Of a stretch of 57,821 nucleotides of DNA, positions 24,201-36,604 are shown one piece after another. The stretch lies in the NCBI GenBank assembly GCA_013054445.1, contig JAAMPI010000161.1:1-57821 (forward strand), in the 5' to 3' direction. The first letter of the stretch is position 1. Each line of letters opens with the position of its first letter. Below the pieces are notes generated by a model that had not been told where the DNA came from, did not search any database, and worked only from the letters and a program-made list of their open reading frames with translations. The stretch comes from Cudoniella acicularis. Lineage: Eukaryota; Ascomycota; Leotiomycetes; Helotiales; Helotiaceae. A program made the translations under genes and the position numbers.

Positions 24201-27200
24201 ACAAATCGAGGACTCCTTACTTGACGAGACCACTCCCAACGCCTCGATGACACCTTACATAGCTGCTGTCGCTACATTTCTGATGCAAATGTTTGGAAAC
24301 TCGTCCGTTCGCTCCGAGTTTTGTAACAAAGGAGGTATCGAGTACGTTCTCGACCTTGTCGATTCGCCCTGCCTCACCTATGATTTTGCAGACGGATCCG
24401 CAAGCCGAACACTTCACAGTGTCATTGCTCTTCTTGCAGATCCTAAACCGCACCTCACTATTCCATCATTGCTCAAGCGTGCCCAAGTCGCCGCTGATAC
24501 GCTTGCTCCTTTTGCTGCTCACTCCGATGGAGGATCATTCTTTGCACCTTTTATTAATCCAGAATCGAGACAATCCGTTGATGAAGCCCTGCTTGCAAAA
24601 GGCACGAGTTTTGCGAAGGCTTTCGTCAATCTTCACTCCCTGGTCACAACCTTGCATGCATGCTTCCAGCCTTCCCCATATGGTCATAGAAGCTCCAACA
24701 ACACATTCAATCAGCTCAATGTTGGTGATTACTACGTTCAATTGGTGGAGAGCCTTGGTCCCCTCTTAGGTGCGTCTCTTCGAGAAGAGATGCAACTTCA
24801 GAAAGCAGTGCCTGATTACTGGAAAAATGCGACTCGGGTCAAAGACACAGGATTTGGAGAGCCTGTTGCTGACACCATCTTGGGGCTTGAGCCACTGTCG
24901 CCACCCCCTGAGGCAAACGAGGAAGACATCCAGCCATCTGGCCTTTCTTCTAATCAACAGAATGGGGATTCCACAACACCCGGGGTCGAGGTTGCATTGA
25001 AGTTAGCAAGTAAGAAGCCGCGAACACCAAGCAAAGCCGAACAGAGTAGTCCTTATTTCAAGAACTTCCAGACAGTTCGCTATCTCCTAAACAAGATGTC
25101 TCGAACCATTTCTCCATTCTTTCAGACACTTGGCAAAGCTTTGGTTTCCAAGCGCAATCAGGATCTTTTCCAGAAGCAGAGCCATGCTAGCATTGCAAAG
25201 GCACTGGCTGAGACCATTTTGCAACAATTGACTCCATCAGAAGAAGCCTCGTCGATTGAGAACTACTCCTACTGGATTGGAACACTGCATGTATTAAAGG
25301 ATATGCTGGTTGATGGTAAGTAAGCTGTACCGCCTTTGACATCAAATAATCTAATTTTTAACAGTCACACGTCAACATGACAAGCTAATTCAAACCATCA
25401 CGATTGTTCTCCAAGCATTTAAAGATAATGGTGGCTTCGATGTGGTCAACAGAATCCTTGATACTCTTACTAATGAGATCCGATCTAGTAGAGCCTCGCA
25501 AGATGAGTCCCCAGATAAGAGTACAGAAGAGTTCCTGAAGTACGAACTAGCTACAGCCGGGACGAAAAACATTTTGTCTCTCTACGGTCAATTGGTGAAT
25601 GGCAAATATATCATGGAGTCTTCGCAAACTGCGGCAATGACAACTCGAGGGGAGAGAGATCGCACGCGTCCTGACCATTTCTCACCCCCACAGTTTCTTG
25701 TTGAGTTGCGCATGGCCGTTCTCCCGGTTGTTCGTCGTTTATGGCAATCGGACCTAATCGAGAAAGGTTCAAGTCAGATTTGCGAAAAGCTCATTGATGT
25801 TATTCGGACTATTGCGAACGCTGACAGTGAAGTCAATGCGCTCAAGCGGTCAGACAAGGTCGTCGCACCCGCCAAAAGCTCTAGAAAGATGTTCAAGGTC
25901 CAGGGTGATCAATTGATGAATTTGGTCGATAGTCATTCATTCGAGCTTGATCTTGCAAAAGAAGCATTATACCGTTGCAACAATAATAGTCCATTCGCCA
26001 TAGAATATTGCCAAGAGGCTATGGAGGCTAAAGGCAGACGTTACCCAGTTCCCGAGGGTGACATTGCTCCAAGTTCAGAGGCAGCGACATCCAGGCCCCG
26101 AACGGGTGCTTCCACAGGCACAGCGACCCCCGAAGATCACGCTATGTCTGTCGACTCCGGTTCTAACATACCAACTATCATCGATTCATTAAATCAAATT
26201 GTCCCGCCACCTGGCAACGATTTAGTATCCCCTGCGAATTTCGATCAGCTGCTAAGTCAATTTACCCAAAATACTGGAGCTGCCGAGCCTTCTCGTTCAA
26301 GTTCATCTGTACCACCTCCCCAAACCACTGTGACGGAGGAACAGGAAGCACAATCTCCACAAGTTACAGTTGATGATCTCAACGAAGAGAGAGAAGCCAT
26401 CAGAGAAGACCTAATTGATAAATGCATTGATGTCATCAATGCTCACGGCGACGTGACTTTCGAGATTTCCGATTTAATCACCACTGTCGTCAACAAGTCC
26501 AGTGACCCAGCGTCTCAACGAAAGGTTGTTGGCACCACCTTGGTCAGTGCTCTTATGTCTTTTGCAGGGGAAGAGGACTTGCGTACATCGGGAAAGAAAG
26601 TCGCGGCATATTCAAATCTACTAGCACTTATGCTTCGAGATAAATCGTTCTATGCTGCGGCCATTAGCGATTTGCAGGAGAGTCTAAGTACATTGCTCAG
26701 CTTTGTCAGATTGTCTCCTAATCATTCTTCTGAAGAGCCATCTCCTTGGATTGCCCAGATCCTTTTGGTCGTTGAGATGCTTCTTAGTGAAGATGCTCGA
26801 CCTCGAAAGACTAAGTGGACGGCGCCAAAGGACGAGAATGAGAGCATCGAGCCACCGGTTCTAGAGCCAATCGATTATGCGGTCTCGGCCGATGAGCGAC
26901 ATCAGCTATTTGATGCCATTCTGGATATTCTCCCTCGGATCGGGAAGGATGAGTCGCTTGCTTTGGCCGTCCTACGCATTCTGGTCATTTTGACTCGCAC
27001 CCGATCAGTTGCCCAAGCCATGGGCGAGAAGAAGAACATCCAGCGCCTTTTTGTTATGGCGAAGCAACTCGCCGGTGCCAGCTCAACCCGCATCCAGAGT
27101 CCATTGATGCTTATCTTGCGACATATTATTGAAGACGACGACACAATCCGTCAAATTATGCGTTCAGATATCAAAGCCTACTTTGAGGCTTCTCGCCAGC

Positions 27201-30200
27201 AGCGCAATGTCGATCCTTCGACATATCTACGGGGCCTTGCACACACTGCCATTCGAAGCCCTGAACTTTTCGTCGAAGTGACAAATAACATGGTTAAATT
27301 CAATCGATGGACATTCTCTTCGTCTGATGGTCCGAGTCGACATCTCTCCCTTGTTTTGAAGGAGACACCAGCGTCTGAAGCATCAAAGAGTTCGGATGAC
27401 TCGGTAACCCCAACAGTTCAGGCCACCGAAGATTTGACGCTGCAGGATCTGAAGCCAAGTACCGAGGGTGACAGTGAAATGCCAGATATTGCGAAACCAA
27501 ATGTTCCTGAGCACAAACTCCCCGTTCTCGAGAACCCAGATGGTGTCATTCACTTCCTCCTCTGTGAGCTACTGAATTACAAGGATGTGGAAGATAAAGA
27601 TCCGTCTCTCGCCACAAGCAGCCAGTCCGAAAAATCAACGGTAACTAGCCCAAGCATTGACGATGTTCCTATGACCGGCACCATCCCATCTCCAGACGCC
27701 GCTGCGAAAGACTCGAAGCCGTCGAAATCCGCTGCTAAACAAGAGTTCAAGGCTGAAGATCATCCGATTTACATTTATCGATGCTTTATTCTTCAATGTT
27801 TGACGGAACTTCTGTCGTCTTACAATCGCACAAAGCTCGAATTCATCAACTTCAAGCGCAGCTCTCCACCACAAGCAATGACCCCTTCGAAGCCACGGTC
27901 AAGTGTTGTCAACTATTTGCTGTCTGATCTTATCCCAGTTGGCACTTTGGATCATGCAGAGACCACTTTTCTTCGAAAGAAACTTGTGACATCGTCCTGG
28001 GCTGACTCTGTCTTAACAGCACTCCTTAGCAAGACAGGAGAACAAGTCGTGGACAACAAGCGGCAGCCTTATGACAATGAGGATGAGCCGGATCTGCTAT
28101 TTGTCCGAAAGTTTGTCCTCGAAAATATTCTTAAAGCATACAAGGAAGCAAGTTCCTCAACCGAGCCTCTGGACGTAAAATACGCCCGAATGTTAGCCCT
28201 CTCTGATCTTATGACCCACATCATGAGCGGCAAAGAGAATGTTGGTCTCTCAGATACTGCTCTTGCTAGCGTTTCTCAAAAGCAACTTCGACGCATTATG
28301 TTTGACAAGGGTTTTATCGCGGCATTGACTGCTTCAATCGCAGACATTGACCTCAACTTTCCTGGCGCTAAGCGTGCTGTAAAGTACATCCTGCGGCCTC
28401 TGAAGACACTTTCAACCACTGCCATTCAACTAAGTGATCTTGGCCTAGTTTCCGGCACCCCTGGGCAAAATGACGAAGATGAAATCGAATCGGCCACCTC
28501 GGTTTCCGAAATGGAAGATGATCGAGAAGAGACGCCTGATTTGTTTCGAAATTCGACCTTGGGGATGTTTGAACCTGGCCGTGAGGAGGACTCATCGTCT
28601 GAATCAGAAGATGGTAAGTTTGTAGATCCTCATTTTTGAACATGCACTAACGCTATTAGACGACGAAGAAATGTACGAAGCCGAGTACGATGAGGAAATG
28701 GATTATGAGGAAGAGCCTGGCGATGCCGAAGATAATATCAGTGATGAGGATGAAATCGAAGGCATCGGTCCCATTGAAGGTCTCTCGGGTGATCACGGAG
28801 TCGACGTCGAAGTAATCATGGAAGATGATGATGACGATGATGATGAAGACGAAGGCTCAAGTGATGACGATGATCATGATTCTGAAGATGACGACCCCCG
28901 GGTTGAAATCATGGATGAGGCCGGCAATGTCCAGGAGATTGATGTAGAAGATGATATCGATGAATGGGAAAGCGATGATAATGATGACGAGGGCGACGAA
29001 GAAGATTATGAAGGTCAAGCTGCTGACCAAGAAGAACAAGAGCTCCACGCAATGGACGCAATGGATATGGCAGCGGGTCAACTTGGCCACATCGTTCGTG
29101 CTCTTGGTGGCGAGGATGCTGCTGAAATGATCGATCGTATGGAAGAGCAGATGGAAGCCGAAGGTATTGATCAGGGTGATGACGATGACGATGAACGCGT
29201 CGCTGCTGAATATGCGGAAGAAGGTGACGAAGAAGGCAAGTGACCTTTCTAATATTTCTATGGTTCATACTCTTTGGGGCGTTTGGGCTGACCGTAATTC
29301 AGAGGATGACGACGATGACGAAGATATGGATGAGGAAGAGATGCTCTTTGAGCAAGGCTACACAAGTAAGTTCGATATCATCCCGAGCCCTTTACCTTTA
29401 CTAATAATTCCGAAGTGGATGGACCTGGGGGCTTTGGCTGGGAAGGTGAGGCAGAGCCTCCTATGCTTCTTCACCGCCGACCCCGCCCGGGTGGCTTCCC
29501 GCCTTTCCCTTTCTTTCCTGGGGGCCCTCGTGACCCGCTAGGTGGTATGTCAAATGATCCGCCGGATTTGCTGATGCAGGGAATAGCTGAAATGGAACAA
29601 TCTTTGTCAAGCTTGAACCTAGCTATTGATTCTCTGCAAGAAGCCATTATGAACAGGGCTAATCCGACTGCAGTTCCCGAATTCCGGCAAACCTACCGCT
29701 CCCATAGACCAGGTGGACCACCTCCCCGTTCTGGCGACGACGGTGTCAACCCTCTTTTGCAACGAAATACTGGACCAACTAGAGATTCCTCCTCGCGCCA
29801 ACCTACCCTGACAAGTTTCATTCAAGCAATGGGAGGTGGACCAAATGATATTCTTGACATTGGTTTTAGTGGTCGCCCTTTTGGTGAGACAGCAACCGCC
29901 GCTATCTTGGATGAAGTAATTAGATCCTTACCAAATATACCAGGTACCATCGCACGAAACGGACAGGCCCTCCAATTCCACATTACGACGGGTCCTGGCC
30001 ACGAGTTTCCACGAGATCTTCAAGCCATGTTTGGCATGACACGGGGGCCACGATTCGAAACCCGACGCGAATCTAGCGAGCCTGGAAGTGCGGCTTTCTT
30101 TACTCCTCAATCAACCAATGCCAGATGGCTGGAGGAGGCGAAGCTTTTATTCGGGCCGGGCCACTTGGAGAAAGCAGCCGATCTTTCTAATGCGATTCAG

Positions 30201-33200
30201 GCCGTCTTAGTGCCACCTGCTATCGAGGCTGACAAAGCTATCAAAGCTGCTGAGGCCGAGAGGGCTCGTAAGCTCGAGGAGGAAGCCAAAAAGAAGGCGG
30301 AGGAAGAACGAATTGCTCGTGAGGCAAAAGAGGCCGAGGAAAAGGCGGCGAGAGAAAAGAAGGAAGCCGAAGAGCGTGAAGCCGCGGAAAGAGCTGCCGC
30401 CGAAGCTCTTGCTGCAAGAGGACCAGAGGCTGAAGATACAGAGAATGAGGCAACAGAATCGGACGCTATGGACGGTGTTGAGACTGAAAATGCCCTTGCT
30501 GCTACAGCAGAGGAAGGCCAGGCCGAGCAAGCACCAGCTGCCGATCGACCGAGAGTCACAACAATCATCCGCGGTCAACCATATGATATTACGGACCTTG
30601 GAATTGATCCCTCTTTCTTAGCAGAATTGCCTGAGGAGATCCGTGAGGAAGTTATCATGTCAACTGTTGCCGATCGACGATCTCAAGCCATCACAACTGG
30701 TGCTCAACCCTCGGACATTGAACAAGAATTCCTAGACGCTTTACCGGACGATATTAGAGATGAGATCATCCAGCAGGAGCGACAGGACAGACGTCGTCGT
30801 GAGCGGGAAGAGCGTAATCGACAAGCAGCTGCAGCAAATGGCGGGGGCGCTGGTGAGATGGATGCGGCGAGCATATTGGCAACATTACCCCCTGCGTTAC
30901 GGAATCAAGTATTGATGGAGCAGAATGAAGAGATACTTGCTCTACTGCCACAAGACGTCGCAGAGCAAGCCCGTGCTGCCCAGAGAGACCATCCCGCTCA
31001 TCATGGCAGAGGCCCTCCTGCATTTGCTCGACGTGCAGGTGGTCCACCCGTCGGAGGCCAGGAAATCGCTAGCCAGCGACCGACTAGACGAGCCATCGTG
31101 CAAATGCTTGACAAGTCTGGCATTGCGACGTTGTTAAGATTGATGTTCATTTTCCAGCATGGTAGTCTTCGAAATACCCTCAACTCTGTGTTGCAAAACA
31201 TCTCCATGAATCGTCACAATCGGAATGAAGTACTCAGCACAATTCTCCACATTTTGCAAGACGGCAGTTTCGACATGAACGCAGTTGAGAGAAGCTTTGC
31301 TCAGTTGTCGTTGAGGGCAAAGCAGCCAAAGGAGAAGGATCCCAAGACTCCGCAACCATTGAAGAGAACTCTGACCGGCATGAGTACAACTTCAGTTACG
31401 CCAACCAATTTTGAGGCCTCCCCACTCATGGTTGTTCAACAATGTTTGACATCTTTGGTATACCTCACGCAAGTCAACCCGCATATCCCAGCTTTCTTCC
31501 TCACTGAGCATGAGCCTACTGGCGGCCTCAAGCGTAGCCTCAGTCGCAAAGGCAAGGGAAAAGAGTCCAAGGCTGCTAGATATCCACTGAACTCCCTGCT
31601 TACTCTTCTGGACCGTGAACTCATCATGGAGAGCTCCTCTGTTATGGAATCACTTTCAACCTTGCTCAATATGACCACTTCTCCACTTCAAGCTTTACAG
31701 CGCAAGCAGAAAGAGGCTGCAGAGGAATCTAAGAAGATTAACCCCCCTTCAACATCAACTGCTGACAATGCAGCATCTGTAACCTCGCCTGATACTGCGG
31801 CAGCCAACGAGCAACCTTCAGAACCACAGCCCGATACTTCTGTTTCCGAGAGCCCCGCTACTGCTGATGCTACCTCGGCTCCCGCCTCTGGTAACGATGC
31901 CGAAGGTGGAGAACCATTGACTTCAACTGAAAATCAAGTTGCGCAGCCTGAAACAGCCCAAGAGACCGCAAAGGAGACCACGAAGGAGTCAGAGAAGAAG
32001 CAACGCCCCATGGTCCCTCCTGTGATCCCCGAACACAATCTGAAGCTGGTGATCAATATATTTGTAGCCCGAGAATGCAGTTCGAAGACATTCCGTGAGA
32101 CCCTATCTACCATCAAAAACCTCTCCGCCATACCCGGCGCAAAGGCGGTGTTCGGTCGCGAACTTATCACGAAGGCACAAGGATTGGGAGAGATCATATT
32201 GTTGGACTTGCAAGAGCTCCTTCCACAAATTGAAAAGGCTTCAAGTGGCACAGAAATTCAAGGTGTAGCCCTTGCTAAATTCTCACCTGGAGGTTCAGAC
32301 CAGAACAAGTTGCTTCGCGTTCTCACGGCCTTGGATCATTTATTCGATCCTAAGCGTGACAGGAAAGATGGAACCGATGCCGACTCAGAAGGAGAATCTT
32401 CTCAACTGGTTGAAAAGCAAGATCTTTTGTCTTCTCTGTACGAGAACTCGACCTTCGGACCTATGTGGGAAAAGCTCAGTGAATGTTTGCTCGCTATCAG
32501 ACAACGCGAACATATGCTTAATGTTGCAACTATCCTTCTGCCTCTTATTGAAGCTTTAATGGTAGTCTGCAAAAACACAACCTTGAAGGACACCCCTATT
32601 TCTCGCACACAGGTCGGGAAGGAAATGATGTTGACTAGTCCGCCTCCAGAGTCTCGCATGGAGAGCCTCTTCTTCACCTTTACAGAGGAGCACCGCAAGA
32701 TATTGAACGACCTCGTCCGCCACACACCTAAACTCATGTCTGGCACCTTCTCCCTTCTTGTAAAGAACCCAAAAGTCTTGGAATTTGACAACAAGCGCAA
32801 TTACTTCAATCGGAGCGTCCACGCAAAGGCTCCCAATGGACGTCAATCATTCCCTCCTTTACAACTTTCCGTTCGTCGAGATCAAGTCTTCCACGACTCG
32901 TTCAAGTCTCTCTACTTTCAGACGGGTGATCAGATGAAGTATGGAAAACTCAGCATTCGTTTCCATGGCGAGGAAGGTGTCGATGCTGGCGGTGTGACTC
33001 GCGAATGGTTTCAAGTACTCTCGAGGCAGATGTTCGATCCTGGCTACGCTCTTTTCATCCCCGTCTCCTCTGACAGGACGACCTTCCACCCTAATCAACT
33101 GAGCAGCATCAACGAGGAGCATCTGATGTTCTTCAAGTTCATTGGTCGCATCATTGGCAAAGCTCTGTATGAAGGTCGGGTCTTAGATTGCCATTTCAGT

Positions 33201-34034
33201 AGGGCAGTGTACAAGCGAATCTTGGGCAAACCTGTCTCGGTCAAGGATATGGAATCACTTGATCCAGAATACTATAAATCACTGGTCTGGATGCTCGAGA
33301 ACGACATTACAGACATTATCACCGAGACCTTCTCTGTCGACAACGACAAATTTGGCGTTGTGGAGACCATTGACTTTATAGAAAATGGCCGCAACATTCC
33401 CGTCACAGAGGAGAATAAGCACGAGTACATCCGCTTGATGGTGGAATGGAAGCTCACTGGTTCTGTCAAGGCGCAGTTGGATGAATTCTTGAAGGGTAAG
33501 TTGCAAGAAATGGATCTATAGTAACAGATACTGATTAAAACTAGGATTTCATGACATCATCCCCGCTGAGCTTATTGCAATTTTTCAATGAGCAAGAATT
33601 AGAACTACTGATCTCTGGTCTACCAGAAATTGATGTCGACGATTGGAAGAGTAATACCGAATACCACAATTACTCTGCATCATCCCCACAGATCCAATGG
33701 TTCTGGCGAGCTGTACGTTCTTACGACAAAGAGGAACGTGCCAAGCTTTTGCAGTTCGTCACAGGGACCAGCAAGGTGCCACTTAATGGCTTCAGGGAGT
33801 TGGAGGGTATGAATGGCTTCAGTCGATTCAACATCCACCGGGATTATGGCAATAAGGACAGACTCCCTAGTTCGCACACTTGCTTCAATCGTAAGTTTAT
33901 CAGCACTCTTTTCATGATTTATTGCTCACAAAGTCGTAGAACTTGACCTTCCCGAATATGAAAGCTATGAAACACTTCGTCAACAGGTCCTCACAGCAAT
34001 CACCGCTGGTAGCGAGTATTTCGGTTTTGCATGA
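21225..34034 (+). CDS. TOM1: Giant HECT E3 ubiquitin ligase (TOM1/HUWE1 family)
   Basis: Exons are 21225-21272, 21324-25315, 25365-28613, 28660-29235, 29303-29365, 29416-33495, 33545-33890 and 33940-34034. The start has an ideal context (CACCATGG). The protein is about 4,148 aa after allowing for two one-base insertions. The N-terminal third is armadillo-like (DUF908/DUF913 region). A UBA-like segment lies at about 25930-26030 and an acidic Asp/Glu tract at 28670-29350. A Glu/Arg/Ala helix follows. Three UBM/DUF4414 helices carry [18 protein letters not shown] and LPPALRNQV. The C-terminal HECT domain ends SSHTCFNQ (catalytic Cys) and FGFA. Tom1 and HUWE1 ubiquitinate unassembled ribosomal proteins and other nuclear substrates. 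The oddities are a GC-AG intron and extra bases in the A8 run (22012-22019) and T5 run (33581-33585), which break the frame in the assembled sequence. Confidence 0.95.
22012..22019 (+). other. A8 homopolymer with one extra base: frameshift in TOM1 exon 2
   Basis: Upstream the reading frame is codon-phase 0 ([11 protein letters not shown], typical of the family) and ends at a stop at 22041-22043. Downstream the conserved frame is phase 1 ([11 protein letters not shown]). Seven As would restore one continuous frame. An alternative is an intron 21936-21996 (61 nt, poor donor GTGCAG, acceptor CCAAG), which also restores the frame but removes a stretch that looks coding. Confidence 0.7.
28670..29350 (+). 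other. Acidic low-complexity tract of TOM1
   Basis: This GAY/GAR-rich coding sequence gives long Asp/Glu runs, interrupted by a helical segment around [20 protein letters not shown] and by two short introns. Acidic tracts at this position are a known feature of Tom1 and HUWE1 and are thought to bind basic substrates such as free ribosomal proteins and histones. Confidence 0.85.
29236..29302 (+). other. GC-AG intron in TOM1
   Basis: The donor is GCAAGT, the branch CTGAC and the acceptor ATTCAG; length 67 nt, phase 1. No GT donor nearby keeps the frame, and splicing here joins two acidic segments smoothly. The perfect remainder of the donor consensus is typical of functional GC-AG introns. Confidence 0.85.
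33581..33585 (+). other. T5 homopolymer with one extra base: frameshift inside the HECT domain
   Basis: Reading in from the 33496-33544 intron gives [14 protein letters not shown] and then a stop. One base fewer gives the family-wide motif [17 protein letters not shown]. No alternative splice site restores the frame without losing conserved residues, so an assembly error or a real frameshift must lie here. Confidence 0.85.
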
Positions 34035-34832
34035 GTTAAGAGTTGCATATTCCCCTCTTTTTTAACGATATCATGCATGGCGGGCCTTGAAAGCATTGGA
34101 CGGCGTCGACACATTTCTTTTCTCTTCATGACATGTATTTGGCAAAGATGTTCTTGACGGCGAAGTCATGCAGCATGTGCGATCAGCTCATAGCTTCTGG
34201 ACTTCTTATCCTTGTGATGAAATTAGTTGGTTGGTAGGAGTGCGTCTTCTTCACTGTGCTATGGTTTGTCTTGGGGTTGGCATCACGTCGAAGTGCAGGT
34301 CGTTCGTGAGGCATAATCTGCGAGCAAATCAGCAACAGAAAGAGGCTCTCATAATACCTCCTAAGGGAGAAGAACTCTGTAAATTAGATACTTGGCAACA
34401 CATCATAAATTGATGACTGCAACTTTTCTAGAAATACAGAGCTTGTACAAATACTTGTCGAAATTTGTGCAATCGCTATTGAGCTCATTAGTTAATGGTG
34501 CCAATTATTTATTGATTACTAATCAAACCCCACCCCCGTGACTCGCCTTCGTCCCTTGTCAGCTGCAGCCAGGCTTGTGAAAACTGCCCCGCTAAAATAA
34601 ATTTTGTCCCGGGCATCATCGCAAACTATTACCGGTACTTTGCAGCAAACCACCCCCAACAGTATAAGAACTTGAGTCATCGCTATGGAAGCACTTTAGT
34701 ATCCGACCTCTTTTAACACTCGTTCCCCCGAGAATCGATTTGCCTTGTAACCTTACCCCTTTGGCTATACAATAGAAAGGGCTTTTCTGGCCGCCGACAC
34801 CGGCACAGAATATCGCAATTGCAGAAAACACC
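34035..34832. other. Intergenic: TOM1 3' flank and PRS promoter
   Basis: No supported gene. A plus-strand open frame (34168-34413) lies in the probable TOM1 3' UTR. A C-rich element (AACCCCACCCCCGTGACTCG) at about 34525-34545 contains TGACTC, the core of a Gcn4/CPC1 site, some 300 bp upstream of the PRS start. Confidence 0.5.
34533..34545. promoter_or_regulatory. Possible CPC1/Gcn4-type site upstream of PRS
   Basis: The word GTGACTCG contains the TGACTC core bound by Gcn4-type bZIP activators of amino-acid and purine biosynthesis genes. It lies roughly 290 bp before the PRS start. A single six-base match carries little weight alone. Confidence 0.25.
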
Positions 34833-36064
34833 ATGGCCACCAATTCAATTAAGCTCCTCACTGGCAATAGCCATCCCCAGCTTGCAAAGCAAGTTGCCGA
34901 CAGGTTTGTGATTCCCGCCTTTTGCGACCTGATTTGGACAGGAAGACATCGGGGAATGTGAGCTGATGCAATACGACAAATAGGCTTGGGATCGAGCTGG
35001 CGAAGACCATGAGCTTGAACTATTCGAACCAAGAGACAAGCGTCACTGTGGGGGAGAGTGTGCGAGACGAAGATGGTAAAACCTCATTCCGAGTCTTCGA
35101 AACAACAGCTAACTCAGGTCTCTTGCAGTTTTCATCCTCCAGTCTACTGCGCCTGGTGACATCAATGATGGTCTCATGGAACTGCTCATCATGATCAATG
35201 CCTGCAAGACAGCCTCCGCCCGCCGCATCACAGCGGTGATTCCCAACTTTCCCTACGCGCGCCAGGACAAGAAGGACAAATCTCGGGCTCCGATTTCTGC
35301 AAAGCTCATTGCGAATATGCTACAAACTGCGGGCTGCAATCATGTCATCACCATGGATTTGCATGCGAGTCAAATACAAGGCTTTTTCAATGTGCCGGTC
35401 GATAATCTGTATGCGGAGCCAAGTACATTGAGGTGGATCAGGGATAATCTGGAGGTTAAGGATTGCGTAGTTGTTAGTCCCGATGCTGGTGGCGCGAAAA
35501 GGTGCGGCTCCTTCCCCCCCCCTTCTCCCCCCCCTTTCTCTCTTCTTGGGCATTTACTGCAAGTCCTTTCGGGAATGCGCCAGGCATGGAGCAAGGGTGT
35601 TGAGTCGGGAAAGTATTAACATTTATAAAAACAGAGCAACATCTATTGCAGACCGTCTCGACCTTGGCTTTGCCCTCATCCACAAGGAGCGCGCTCGCCC
35701 CAACGAAGTCTCGCGCATGGTTCTCGTTGGTGACGTGGAGGGCAAAATCGCCATTCTGGTCGATGATATGGCTGACACCTGCGGTACACTCGTCAAAGCC
35801 GCCGAGACAGTCATGGCGCATAAAGCCCGTGAAGTCGTCGCTATCGTCACACATGGCATCTTGAGCGGAAGCGCCATTGAGACGTTAAACAAGAGTTTAC
35901 TGAGCAGAGTGGTTGTTACAAATACTGTACCTTTAGGGGATAAGATTGAGAGATGTGAGAGGTTGAGAGTTATGGATATTAGTCCTACGCTTGCGGAGGC
36001 GATTCGGAGAACGCATAATGGGGAGAGTGTGAGCTTTTTGTTCACGCATGCCCCTTCTGAGTAA
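34833..36064 (+). CDS. PRS: Ribose-phosphate diphosphokinase (PRPP synthetase), PRS2/PRS4 type
   Basis: Four exons (34833-34903, 34984-35075, 35129-35501, 35635-36064) encode 321 aa, the usual length of the short fungal subunits without a non-homologous insert. The start context is ACCATGG. The enzyme transfers pyrophosphate from ATP to ribose 5-phosphate, giving PRPP for purine, pyrimidine, His, Trp and NAD synthesis in the cytosol. Seen in order: N-terminal [29 protein letters not shown] (ATP-binding flexible loop), [11 protein letters not shown] (metal-binding His), [10 protein letters not shown] (split by intron 3) and the PRPP loop [11 protein letters not shown]. The yeast enzyme is a hetero-oligomer of several PRS paralogues, so this subunit probably works with others encoded elsewhere. 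Intron 3 (35502-35634) contains long C-runs. Confidence 0.96.
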
Positions 36065-36604
36065 TTGTGCAAAGAGGTTGGAGAAATTGTGTGGGAAACT
36101 TCGCGAATAGGATAAGGCGTAAGGTGCATTATTGGCGAAGTTTGAGAGTGTGAGCATATCCTTGGGTTGCATGCTCTATCGCGGTGGGAAAAGCATAAAT
36201 TCCGCTTTATAAGGAATCATTGAACGGGTGGCATTTTGATTGTCTGCTCGTAAACTAAGTGTATTGATTCCAGCATCAAGACTTCTGAAATTAGAGGCCA
36301 GCAGAGTTAGTTTGGTCACATCAAAAAATAGAGTATAGCTTGGCCATTCATGTGGCTCCATGCGCGAAAATTTTGAATGAAAATAGACAATTCATTATGG
36401 GGTCAAGTCAAATCAGCATTTTGATGAACGCCTAGCTACATGCCATGCATCTGAAATATCGTTGCCTATTGACTTTTCAAGGAACCAGCGGGAATTACCC
36501 CTTCCGTTATCCTTGCTGCAATCAATTGCTTTATATTGTATGTATCCCACCCATACAAAAAACCGAAAAACAAACCCTTGTTACACCCGAGAAATGCGAG
36601 AAAT
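36065..36604. other. Convergent 3' region of PRS and RPS6
   Basis: Both genes end here. There are AT-rich stretches suitable for polyadenylation on both strands and no gene or obvious RNA. Confidence 0.6.

Noticed and set aside
30197..30568. Long minus-strand Ser/Ala frames opposite TOM1
   Set aside because: These are antisense shadows of the Glu/Lys/Ala-rich helix.
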